Shown here piece after piece: positions 29,425 through 39,313 of a DNA stretch of 64,000 nucleotides; positions within the stretch are counted from its first letter, which is position 1, and each line of letters opens with the position of its first letter. Source of the DNA: Fonsecaea monophora (Eukaryota; Ascomycota; Eurotiomycetes; Chaetothyriales; Herpotrichiellaceae). Where the stretch lies: positions 266,985-330,984 of the forward strand of contig NW_019173958.1 of NCBI RefSeq assembly GCF_001642475.1, written 5' to 3'. The position numbers and the translations under genes were made by a program. The notes beneath the pieces were generated by a model, which did no database searches, was not told the DNA's origin, and saw only the letters and a list, made by a program, of their open reading frames with translations.

Positions 29425-31049
29425 TCACACCTGATCGCTGTGCCTCCTGCGGACGGTGACCATGACGTCCTTTGGCTGGTGGAACCAGCCCTGCCAGACG
29501 GACCACTCCTTGCCGTCCATCTGGAGATCAAAGTCGTAGTCGCGCAGGATGGCCGGGAGCAGCTTGTACATTTCGGTGGTGGTGATGTGCTTGCCGATGC
29601 AGATGCGTTTGCCGTACCCGAAATGGATCATGTGGCGTTCCATGTGGGCGGCCGCCTTCTCGCCGTCGCGGAACCAGCGCTCCGGGATGAACTGTTCGGC
29701 GTCGGCGCCGAAGACGGCCTTGTCAAAGTGCACCGCGTTGGCGTTCATCATGACCGTCGTGCCGCCGGGAAAGAAGCGCCCGCAGATCTCCACCCCCGGG
29801 TACGGCACGACCCGCGGCAGGCCCGTGCCCAGTGACCCGTGCATGCGCATCGCCTCGCGCACCACCGCGTGGAGGTAGGGCAGCTTGATGGCGTCGTTGT
29901 ACCGCACGGGGTACTTGAGGGTACCATTGGCAAAAGCCTCTTCGATCTCGGCGCGCACTTTGGCCAGAGTCGGCGGGTTTTTGTGCAGGTAGTAGAAGAT
30001 GGCCGTCAGCGCAATGTACGTGGTGTCGGAACCCGCCCAGATCATGGCCCAGAGTTCTGTGGTGACGTCGAGGATGCCAAAGTCGTTCTTGGGGTCGTTG
30101 GCGATGTCGATGAGTTTGCTGAGCACGTCGTTTCGGTTGTACGGCTTCCCCTCGGCCATGTCGTCCAGACGCTGCTTCACCGCTGCGTGGGATTGGTCAA
30201 TCACAGTGAAGAAACCCTTTGCTCCCGCGCGTGTCGCGGGATAGATCATCTGGGATAGAAAGTACAGATTTCGGAAACCCCACGGTATATTGTTCAATGC
30301 CGCAGCAGGGTTGGGCATGACGTCCATCAAATGACACCAATTGTTATAGTCGACTAGAATGTATATGTCAATGCTGGACTAGGGTGGTCATGTTTACTCC
30401 TTCGAGACGAGACTGGGAACTTACTGTTGTCTCTGATGAAACCAAAACCACCTTCTCGCCCGTAAAAGATCTCGCCAATGATATCAAAGGTGTACTTGCG
30501 GATCCAAACGGACACGTCGAAGACTTCTCCAGTGTCGGCAAAGTGATCCATCTGCTTGCGGAAGAGGGCGATTACCCTGTCCACGCACGGCTCGTACTCG
30601 AGCACAGCAGCTTGAGTGTACAGGTGCGCCACTGTCCGTCGTCGCCATGTGTGAGCTGCCTCATCCCGTTCGGCGAAACTATCCTTGCGTTTGGAAATGT
30701 GCGTCAGGAAATTGTTGTAAAAGTCGCCCTTGGTAAATTCATATTTGGGACCGTATATAGTGTCGACGGCCGAGGCGTCGGCGACTGAAACCTGATTTGG
30801 GGCAAGCCGGACAAGGTAGCCATATTTCTTGTGGATCGGGAGTTGGTAGTCTTGACCCCGACCATTTCGCACGGCTCGAAAGTACCAGAGACTGGTGATT
30901 GAAGCCCAAAATGGTCCGGGGATATCCCTCAATGGGTGGAAGTAGCGATTGTAGACGGCGCACGCAAAGACATAGGCAATGATGCTCGGAATGAAGAGTT
31001 GGAGCCCAAATATAATGTTGTCCTTCGACAACAGGGGTGATAACAGCAT
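29425..31049 (-). CDS. cytochrome P450 monooxygenase (pisatin demethylase/benzoate hydroxylase-like)
   Basis: Two exons, 31049-30425 and 30353-29425, 517 residues. The 71-nt intron has a perfect GTAAGT donor and a TCTAG acceptor, and joining restores RDNIDYNNWCHLMD. A membrane helix near the N terminus (about 12-34) is followed by the Pro-rich hinge HPLRDIPGPFWA. The I-helix oxygen-binding motif is AGSDTT (about 315-320). The ExxR motif is EAMR (375-378), and PERW follows. The heme loop is FGYGKRICIG with Cys460. All hallmark residues are present, so an active ER-anchored P450 is expected. The sequence style resembles fungal pisatin-demethylase-like and benzoate-4-monooxygenase-like P450s that act on aromatic or plant-derived compounds. 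The substrate is unknown, and no pathway partners flank it. Confidence 0.93.
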
Positions 31050-32798
31050 TTTGTTGTATACGTAGCACTGGTTCACGAGGGGAGGGACTGTGTGAGGGAG
31101 GGTTACACAAAGAGAAGAGAACGAATAGGCGCTGAATGAATACAAGCATGTACCTTGAAGTTACCTCACCCGAGTCGAACTCCACGAGACCAGCCTACCC
31201 ACCTATCGTCACCCTCCACTCTCTTCTCCATGCATGCAGATGCTTCAGGGATGATCCCACACGAGGACATAGAATGCGGTTGGCTGTTGATTCATGGTTT
31301 TCTCGGTACAGCTCCTCGAATATCCTGCATGGTCTGAGGATCGGGCCAAAGGGTTCGATGATTGAAATACGTGGCATCTCCCTGACGCCTCGTGTGAGAG
31401 CGTCATCACTGAATCGAGTTAGCAGTCAACGGAGGGATGAGGGCGAAGAATGCCCACAGGGCCAACAGGAATTGAGTGTGTATGCGCAGGGCAGCCCACA
31501 AGCTGCGACCGAGGTCTTTCGTCCGTCTTCACTGATATGGCCTGCTGAACCTCATTCGACCGTCACGCACGCACAGGGGACTACTGCACTTCATGCAGGT
31601 GTGCACGCTGCAGGCGGCAGTTCGTGGAATGGCGAACTAGAGATGCTGGAAAAATGCGGAGCCGCTGATGGGATCGATTGACTCTGAGGGTTCTGGGAGG
31701 GTGTAGGATGTGCATTCGATGGAGAACATGTGTGCCGTCAACAAGAAGTCGTGTAAGAATCTGATTGAGCGAGAGGCGCCACAAGCTGCGTCTGACGATT
31801 CCCAGTTCCATGGAGTCGGGACCTTGACGGAAAGTCACGCATCTGCCAAGATTTGGCCAACACGACGAGCACCAAGCAACCACGAACTCGCACGAACAAT
31901 ACATGTACTGGTGATGTACATAAGACTTGCACCGAATGAACCTTAAAACACCCTGTCATAACTCTTCACCTAAACTGCGAAAACGTCCTTGTCTATCGGC
32001 TTTGCGGCTAGCTCTTCACGGTGCCATCCCAGCGCTGACTCTACGGGTGATGGAGATCGCACCGATCATTCCATGCCAAGTCGCCTTCACTCCCTCGTGC
32101 CGCTGCTATATTCCACCATATCACGTTTCAAATGATCGACAAGGCAATGCCAACACAGGAATATTCTAACAAAGAAACCTTTATCTCGGCAGGATACAGC
32201 ATCCACGTGACGAGTCGTGCACGCAGACAAGAGCTAGAAGCAAGAGCGTCAGGTGATGCTGGAGATCCCAAGTCAAAAGTGATACTACCATAATTCGAAC
32301 CCCCTCAATATCTGCAACATCGAGGATATGGCTAGGAAGAGATAGAATCGAACATTCGCAGACCGTGGTCGTGGGGCAGATTAAATATTCAACACTGCTG
32401 CGTAGATCGGGCATGTCAATACCGTCAAGAGAGCTTCTTTCAAGATGACTTGGTTTAGAACCACTGAAAATAGCGTGAACCCAAAATGGCACGGACCCAA
32501 GCATACTTTTGAGTCTTGGTGGAGGTAAGCGGGCAATGGCTGGCGGTAGATAGCCAGCCAAACCTCCAACGCCCATAAATGACTACTACCGGACAGACCA
32601 GCAGCTCGTACATGTTTTGAGCCAGAAACGCCCATGTTCCTCTCGCTATTCGTCAAACAGGCAGCCTTCGCTGGTCAACCTTCTTTCCCATTTCTCGTTC
32701 AGGAGATGGAACGAATAACGGAATTGGCGGGTGACCATCGGACCACTCTCCTCTCAGACCGGTTTCCACAATCTCTAGCTTAAACTTGGACAACGGCT
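31050..32798. other. intergenic region, no gene seen
   Basis: About 1.75 kb upstream of the P450 and downstream of the orphan gene. Frames of up to 181 codons occur (for example 31136-31681 on +), but they lack motifs, an ATG or splice support. Confidence 0.45.
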
Positions 32799-33902
32799 TT
32801 ATAGTGATTTTTTGCGGTCGGGGCGGCCTAGTGGTGTTTCCAAATCAGATAGCACCGCTTCAGACACCCTAGCGAGAGTAAAAGGCTTCTGCGCGTTACA
32901 AAATCTTGGAATGGATTCATCCGGGTTGTCTTTCTCTGCTTCTCCGTCATGGCTGTGATTTTCCATGAGGCAAAGCAGGTAGTGGTCAGTTGCCACCCCA
33001 GTGCTGGTGATTTCTACCAACCAGACGAAGCCCGTGTCATCCCAACGGTGGATAGCACCGGCACTTTGTTCTCGAGCCGAAAATATGTTGCCTAGATTGT
33101 GTCAGTGGAATCCACAACCCGCAGGTGGCTTATAGACAGCTTGGATTCCACACTTACCTAATGGGACGATTAGGAAAGCCTGGTCTTCTGAGCCATTCTC
33201 GCCTGCTTTATATCGTATCCCGAACAAGGGGCCGGCATTGATCGCTGTGATGTCGTAGAACTCTCGGACACTCAGTTCTGTCTCTAGAGGACCTAGGACT
33301 CGGCCGTTGAGGCGCAAGGCCAGTGGAATGCCCTGATAGCGTCCGAGATCAAAATCTGGCTTGACGGAGAGATATTGGCTCCAAAGCCGTGAGTTCACCT
33401 TGCGCAACGCCTCATTGTTCGCACTCCAGTCGGCCATCCGCAGACAAGCGGCGAATTCTTTGTCGGATATGTTCTCGACAGTCCACAGGCTCCGATCCAG
33501 GCTCCTATCCACCCTGTCAAAGAATTCCTTGACAAATCGTCGCCCATGTTGGTCTTTCAGGCGCGTTGTCCATTTTCTACGCTCGGCAAAACTGGTAGAG
33601 CAATTATCCCACTCATACTGAAGCGACAAGTATAGCGATAGAGTATCATCACCGGATTCCTTTGGGGTGCCAGCAGATTGGTCAGCCTGAGTGTCAGTGT
33701 GCACATTCACTTTCCGCTCTAGTCGGGTGCCTGGATGGACGGCAGCCACTCCAGCGATTGGGCAGAATCGACCACAGCGCTGGTTATGGCGGACGCAGCT
33801 ATCCACGGGTCGCGACTCTGTTTTGGTAGAAGACCTAATGGGAAGATGATTCCGTGAGCGACATTGATGGGCTGGTTCCAGGAACAGTGGGAGGTAGTGG
33901 TG
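32799..33902 (-). CDS. unrecognised two-exon gene, 5' end not resolved
   Basis: Two coding blocks joined by a well-formed 66-nt intron (33157-33092: GTAAGT donor, CTGAC branch, TCTAG acceptor). Joining reads FLIVPLGNIFSAREQS and continues to a stop at 32799. The left block is open up to about 33902 but holds no suitable ATG at its start. A CATAG just upstream could be a 3' splice site of a further 5' exon. I recognise no family. The protein is soluble-looking, with an RKWTTRLKDQHGRRFVKEFF helix and a strand-rich second half. It could be a real orphan gene missing its first exon here, or a fragment. The clean intron argues for recent function. Confidence 0.5.
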
Positions 33903-34797
33903 AGCAAACTATGATGGCGATGGACTAGTGAACTTGTGAATGAAGGATTCTAGTGTGCAATGTTTGGCCGTCAGTGGGTACCCGTTTAACCCTGTACCAC
34001 CTCGCCTCCGCTGTCAGCGTATCTACTCAGGATGGAAGCATTGGAAAGACCACCGAGCACGATCAAAGACGACAAAGGACGCACAGGAGAAGATCGAGTA
34101 CATCTCAGCGCAAATGGAGTCCGCAGCAGTCCCAAAATCCCACGCGGACGTTTCCTACTGCGCCGAGTCAGTCGCTGCCGCAAAGCTTTACTCACTGCGC
34201 ACTGAGAAGCTGGTTCTTCAGTGATACCCGACTCGCTAGGATTGGGTTGTGTCTCCCATGACCTGGAACAGAGCTCTTGTTCATGCAGAGTGTGATCCAG
34301 CCCGGCTAATGCTCAATGGTCGGCAAAGAAGGCCAGGTTGAGGCTCATCGGATTTGGAGCACGGATTATCGGCAGCGATGAGGATTAAGGTGAACATTGC
34401 GCGGAACCTGAACGTAAGCGTAACATGGCAGCACCATGCGTTCCTGAAAGCGGCGGCGAATGGATATCTGAACATTTCCGAGTAGAAGACAGATACTGAA
34501 GGTCGAGTCGCGTGGGAGGTCAGAGAGACGAGTACGAATTAAGTTCTGTGCGTCTCGCTTCCATCCGCAGACCATCGCCACAGCCTCACTAGCAGACTAA
34601 TAGTGACTAGCCATTCACTTGTGTGGGGTGCCCTGTGCTCCTCATTCTCAAAAGACCAAAATAATTATTGCATTGCAGCCCACCGCAGCGCGACTAGACA
34701 TTCCCAGACCTGTAACTACATACAACAGCCACTACCCATTGCCTTCACAGCGACCTGAAAGACACATTCGACAATCTCCCTGCATACGGCGACCATC
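33903..34797. other. intergenic region upstream of MED4
   Basis: About 0.9 kb between divergent genes. It may include an unseen first exon of the orphan gene on the minus strand. No motif recognised. Confidence 0.45.
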
Positions 34798-35859
34798 ATG
34801 GACTCTGTTGTTCTTCGGCCCTTGGACTCCATTGAGACGCACCTCAACGCCCTCGTCACCTCTTTGACACAAACCAATACCTTCGCCAACGCGCCGCAAC
34901 TCGCCCAAGACCTCATCGCCGACGACGACGAGCTCGCCTCGTCCCTCTCCTTGCTGCAACGCCATCAGCAAAACTACGCGCGCATACTAAATCTCCGTGC
35001 AGAGGCCGCTACGCTGCAAGAACAGCTAAAGGACACAATTCGAAAGTGTGTCTCCTTCAGACAAGAGATCGGCCAAATCAACCCGTCAATTCTCGATCTG
35101 GACTCGGATGAAGATGGAGAAGACGAAGATTCGCAAGTTGCACGAGTCGACTACCACACCCTTCTCACCTTCGCGGCGAGGATAGGCAAACACAATACAA
35201 TTGCGGCGAGGGAAGCCGAAGCTGAATCTCTACGGAGGAAGATTGCCGCCAAAAACAAGGAGCAAACGTCGCCACCTGCAGTTGCAAATGGCCTCGAGGC
35301 ACCCTCGGCCACGGCCGAGAGCGCACCTGAGGGAACAGAGGAGGCCAGAGATGAAAACCATACTGCCGAAACAACTGCGGAACTGATGCGCATAAACAAC
35401 ACAATCGCCGTGCAGCGCGCACAAATGGGCATGTCATTCCCTGACGCAGGAATATTACGCGTCGGCGCATTGGGACAGCTCCAGCTATTCTTGGAGCGGC
35501 AGCGACAACATTCGGGGGTTGATGCGGGTGCAGGACAAGAGGAGGCCAAGGCCGTGCAGGAGGCGTTGGAGAAGGAAGTGGAGAAGATGGTCAGAGAGAC
35601 CGAGGACATTGCAGAGGATACAGGAACAGCTGGGGATATGGAAGAGGACGACACCACCGCCACCGCCGGTGGCTGGACAAGTCCGGTGTTGAAGCGTGGA
35701 TTGACGTTTGAGGGAGAGAGCAGTCAAGATGCCTCTGCAAGTGCCGGCCATCCCTCGACGGGTCAAGCGGCACTTCCTCCAAAGCCGCCCAAACCACCGC
35801 AGCCGAAGAGGAAGCTCGACTTGGACTTTCCCGACAGCGACGAGGAGGATGAGGATTGA
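34798..35859 (+). CDS. MED4: Mediator complex subunit 4
   Basis: Single exon, 353 residues. The N-terminal coiled-coil region contains the Med4 signature: ARILNLRAEAATLQEQLKD followed by a second helix (IRKCVSFRQEIGQINP). After an acidic linker comes VDYHTLLTFAARIGKHN, a highly typical Med4 segment. The C terminus is Pro/Lys and Asp/Glu rich (KPPKPPQPKRKLDLDFPDSDEEDED). Med4 pairs with Med9 and sits in the Mediator middle module, linking transcription factors to RNA polymerase II in the nucleus. Length fits fungal Med4 (about 280-380). Confidence 0.88.
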   Translation: MDSVVLRPLDSIETHLNALVTSLTQTNTFANAPQLAQDLIADDDELASSLSLLQRHQQNYARILNLRAEAATLQEQLKDTIRKCVSFRQEIGQINPSILDLDSDEDGEDEDSQVARVDYHTLLTFAARIGKHNTIAAREAEAESLRRKIAAKNKEQTSPPAVANGLEAPSATAESAPEGTEEARDENHTAETTAELMRINNTIAVQRAQMGMSFPDAGILRVGALGQLQLFLERQRQHSGVDAGAGQEEAKAVQEALEKEVEKMVRETEDIAEDTGTAGDMEEDDTTATAGGWTSPVLKRGLTFEGESSQDASASAGHPSTGQAALPPKPPKPPQPKRKLDLDFPDSDEEDED

Positions 35860-36621
35860 TGCAGATCCCCCCTTTTCAGCAGAAGCGACTTGTTCAAATG
35901 CAAACTTTTCAAGGGATTTATTTGCCCCATATCCGACCCAACCACTTCACCAGAATCAAAGGCCAAACGGAGGAAGAAGACCCTTGATCGTCTGAGATGG
36001 ATATCCATCCTCTCTTACTTCTTGCTTCTTCTACGGCAGGGGGTACTCGTGTAATAGACATATGCTATGTCACGTTCATATGTCTGCGCTTGGAGCCTCG
36101 CCAACGCTTGTTGCAGAGCAGGGCAGAGTAGACAAGGACAGAGCAGGGTCGAACAAGGAAAAAATGTCTCCCACTTGAAACTATTCTCCTTGGCTTTGTC
36201 GTATCTGTGAACGCAGCTTCATAGGTACCTGCCTACCTACCCATCTATCTGGGTATTTCTGTACATTGTTGTCACTGTCGTCACTCCTGATAGACCATGA
36301 ATTATTGCTGACAGACGACCTTTGAAACAAGTGTTCTTGTATCTCCTGCCCCTCCTGCACCGGTTCCATGCTCACACCACAGCTCTGATCATCCCACAGA
36401 CAGCGCTTCTCTCTGAAGGGGTGGCCATATTCTCCAAATCCTTCGACCCCCACGCGTTATTCCTTGAACCAGTGAAGTTGATTATCCATGTTGTTTGTAC
36501 AAGCCTACTCTCTGTCAGTCTTCGGTCCCCAAAACTCCAGAGTTGTGCTTCAGACACTTACTCTCTCGTGCTTCACCAACAAGTCAGTCTGCACCATCCA
36601 GCAAACTGCATCTTCCATGGT
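35860..36621. other. convergent spacer after MED4
   Basis: About 760 bases between convergent stops. It contains a CTACC-type run (about 36230-36250). No gene supported. Confidence 0.5.
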
Positions 36622-37752
36622 CTAGCGCCTGGTCCTGCGGCTCCCCCTGCGATTTCTCTGTCCAAAACTTTTCACGTCGCGGTGCTTTGGAGGCTCTGGA
36701 GATGGACTCTTTGGATCAAAATCATAGTCTCCGTCGGTGTCGTCGTCATCATTTTCAGAAGGAGTCTCACTTCCAATCAGATCAGACAGTGTTGGTGACT
36801 TTACCCGCTCTGCCACTGGCTTGTTGAAACCGTGTGAGGACAACTGATCGTCGGGATGGTAGGGAGGAGTCGGTTCGTCTCGGACAGAACGGTGTGGTCC
36901 ACCTTGTTTTGTGAGTGGCATCATGTTCCGGGAGAAGTCAGCCTCATCGCCAGATGCGGCGGGAGTGAATCCAGCGGACGGTGTTTGTGGTAGCTCTGAA
37001 GAATGGTTTCGCCCTGCCTGGTTTGTCGTGTGATATGGCGACTGGAAGGTGTTGTGTCGTGTCTTGCGGATTCGCGGTTCAACCGACCTAGTCATGGTAC
37101 TTAGATCCTCGTCGGCTCCCTCTTTGGTGCTGTGTTGAGTTCTGGCAAGTTTTGGGGTAGCAGCACCGGCCTCCTGGTCAGTATCATCCAGCGCAACAAA
37201 GTGGTAAGATGGGGAGCTCATTATGCTCTTGTCCAAGTGTCGCGCCTTCTCAGCGTCTATGCCACCAGGGTCTTGTCTTGCAGTATTGACCACGGGATTA
37301 TCATCGCGGAAGAGATCCTCGCGGCGATAGAATTGTAGATAACGGGGGTATTGCTTAGTGTAGAAGGCCAGTTGCTGTTGTGCGCGAAGCTCTCTTTGTC
37401 TTTCTTGATGCCATGTAGCTTCTTGTTCCACCCGTCTTTGGCTCAAGATATCTGACTTCTGCTCCTCCAGCTTCTGCCGGATGTACTGCGCCTTCTGTTC
37501 GTCAAGACAAAGCTGATAGCGTCTTGTCATCTCGGGGTCAGTTTCTAGCTTGTGCTCGGCAAGCCCCTGGTAGGACATGATCTCCTCAGGCCTCTTTCTC
37601 GTCATGATACCGTACCTCAGGTTGGAGAAGGACTGGACCCACGCGTTGCCGTCTTGATGCATGGCTTCTTCCAAAGGGGGCAGCAGAGGGCTTGTGCGCG
37701 GAGGAGGATCGCGCTCGTCGGTCAACATCTGCTCTTGTGATGGATGGTCCAT
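36622..37752 (-). CDS. hypothetical coiled-coil, probably nuclear protein
   Basis: Single exon, 376 residues, ATG at 37752. Residues about 75-140 form a Gln/Glu/Arg-rich helix (MTRRYQLCLDEQKAQYIRQ through WHQERQRELRAQQQ) predicted to coil. It is followed by aromatic segments (FYTKQYPRYLQFYRR). The second half is Ser/Pro/Asp-rich and disordered, with many Ser-Pro and Thr-Pro sites, an acidic run (ENDDDDTDGDYDFD) and a very basic end (QRNRRGSRRTRR) that may direct it to the nucleus. I do not recognise the family. Good length, a clean start and uniform composition support a real gene. It shares no clear link with its neighbours. Confidence 0.65.
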   Translation of the reverse strand: MDHPSQEQMLTDERDPPPRTSPLLPPLEEAMHQDGNAWVQSFSNLRYGIMTRKRPEEIMSYQGLAEHKLETDPEMTRRYQLCLDEQKAQYIRQKLEEQKSDILSQRRVEQEATWHQERQRELRAQQQLAFYTKQYPRYLQFYRREDLFRDDNPVVNTARQDPGGIDAEKARHLDKSIMSSPSYHFVALDDTDQEAGAATPKLARTQHSTKEGADEDLSTMTRSVEPRIRKTRHNTFQSPYHTTNQAGRNHSSELPQTPSAGFTPAASGDEADFSRNMMPLTKQGGPHRSVRDEPTPPYHPDDQLSSHGFNKPVAERVKSPTLSDLIGSETPSENDDDDTDGDYDFDPKSPSPEPPKHRDVKSFGQRNRRGSRRTRR

Positions 37753-38755
37753 GCTTGAAGCACAAACAGCTGTGGCGTTGTGTGTGTGTAGGACCTTTGG
37801 GTAGGAGTCGATGGATGGCGAGACGATGGAGGAGAAGTGGAAGTGACATTTTTATATTGTGCCAGGTAGAGCGGCTCAAGTGAAGACAGCAACGCCTCAG
37901 CCTGAGCGCGTAGTCCAGTCGACCGCCAAGTTCAATACCAGGGTACAGTCGGTCAGGTCGGTTGCGGCAGTCGCTGTCAACATCTCAAACGCGACCTTGT
38001 GCTGTGAATCTTGTCAGCGCTGCCGCACCACAAACAATGGCCATGTACCCACCCAACAGTGAAGAACAAAGGGGGAAAAGAAAATCACACCGATATATAT
38101 TGTAACGGACAAATTTCTGTCAGCAATTCAAGAGCTGGTACAATGGTACATTGGTGTAAGGCTTGTTCACACGCCCTCAAACTCTCACCATTGATCATCC
38201 TTTCTGGATCCCATCTCCCTAAGTCGCCACCAACTGAGAATACCCTGAAGTCCATTCAATCTGCTGTTGTAGGAACTCTACTAAGCGAGCATCTCCCTCG
38301 ATCAACAGTCATGGTAACTTCAGGTATGATCATAGGCTCATCTCTTCTCCGCCAAAAAAAGCGCAGGAGTTCTGGGAAAGGAAAAAGGAAATGATCATGG
38401 GATTGTATACAAGAAGGCACGATGGACACGGAAGCGTCCTCTTCTGTTTACCAACTTGAATATGCTAAAGGAAAAAATAAAACCTTACCAGAGGGTCGGG
38501 TTTTCTCATACGTGAGTTTTTGCAACCTGAGATAAGTGGTGTATGCGTGTATATAGGGAGGGGGTTCAAGTCAGGGTCAAAGAAAACTTACTTATTTGTT
38601 TCCTTGTGAAATTTCTTTCTTTCTTTTATTTTGATAATGTGCGAGGAAAATCACTACTTAGCATAACAAACCCAAGTGAATCATGTCTGTCAGTGAGAAT
38701 TAGTTACCTCCAGCTCAAAGGTCACTAGCATTGGAACATACAATCCTTTTTCCTA
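37753..38755. other. AT-richer intergenic region
   Basis: About 1 kb, turning noticeably A/T-rich toward 38450-38755, with T/C tracts. No gene recognised apart from the small one that follows. Confidence 0.45.
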
Positions 38756-39080
38756 CTACCACTTGAACTTACGTAATAGTTCTTTTCCATATGGAAAATT
38801 GACGGACCTGACTATTATTGATAACGATAACCCTATGATGAAGAGCATCACAATCAGGCCAGCCACATATTCAACATGATTTGTGTTCTCAGGGGTGATC
38901 CGTAGTGGAATGAATTTACTGAGGCTGGACCCTCCGGCCATGTTGTTCTTTATACTGGGGATGAGGGCAGAGTACATAAGTAGCTTGTACAAGTCAACTA
39001 TAATAGTGATCTTAGAGTATTAGCTAAGTAGTCATGATAGGGCCGAGACAGAGCACGACTTACTTACCTATATACTCCAT
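38756..39080 (-). CDS. possible small single-pass membrane protein
   Basis: Two exons are proposed, 39080-39068 (13 nt) and 38997-38756, giving 84 residues. The 70-nt intron has GTAAGT, a CTAAT branch and a TATAG acceptor. The product carries one strong membrane helix (about residues 50-72: YVAGLIVMLFIIGLSLSIIV) with basic residues after it, then a short tail ending LLRKFKW. The reading frame is open a little further upstream of the ATG before a stop, so a longer 5' part is possible. I recognise no family. The region is AT-rich and lies in the 3' flank of the neighbouring TBC gene. It could also be the tail of a decayed larger membrane protein. Confidence 0.33.
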
Positions 39081-39313
39081 CCCGAGTGCCAGGCTAACAT
39101 TACTGTCAGGAAAGGGGCGTCAGCCTTGTTGGGGAAGCGGTCTCCAATTTCGGTCAGCGCGCTAAAATGGAGGATCACAATCCCAGATGCATGAATAAGT
39201 AGGAAGATTGACAGTGAAACGTCGAGATTGGAGTCATGAGTTGATTCAAATGGCTGTCTAGATCATCAATTAAATGAGTACGTAGAAGAATGGAGGCAGT
39301 GTTAGAATCGTCG

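Noticed and set aside
31136..31681. 181-codon frame upstream of the P450
   Set aside because: No family, and biased composition as expected of chance frames.
36322..36798. Hydrophobic frame on + downstream of MED4
   Set aside because: Its second half is antisense to the coiled-coil gene, and the hydrophobicity comes from that complement.
38560..38580. GGTTCAAGTC resembling a tRNA T-arm
   Set aside because: No A box or acceptor stem at the right distance.
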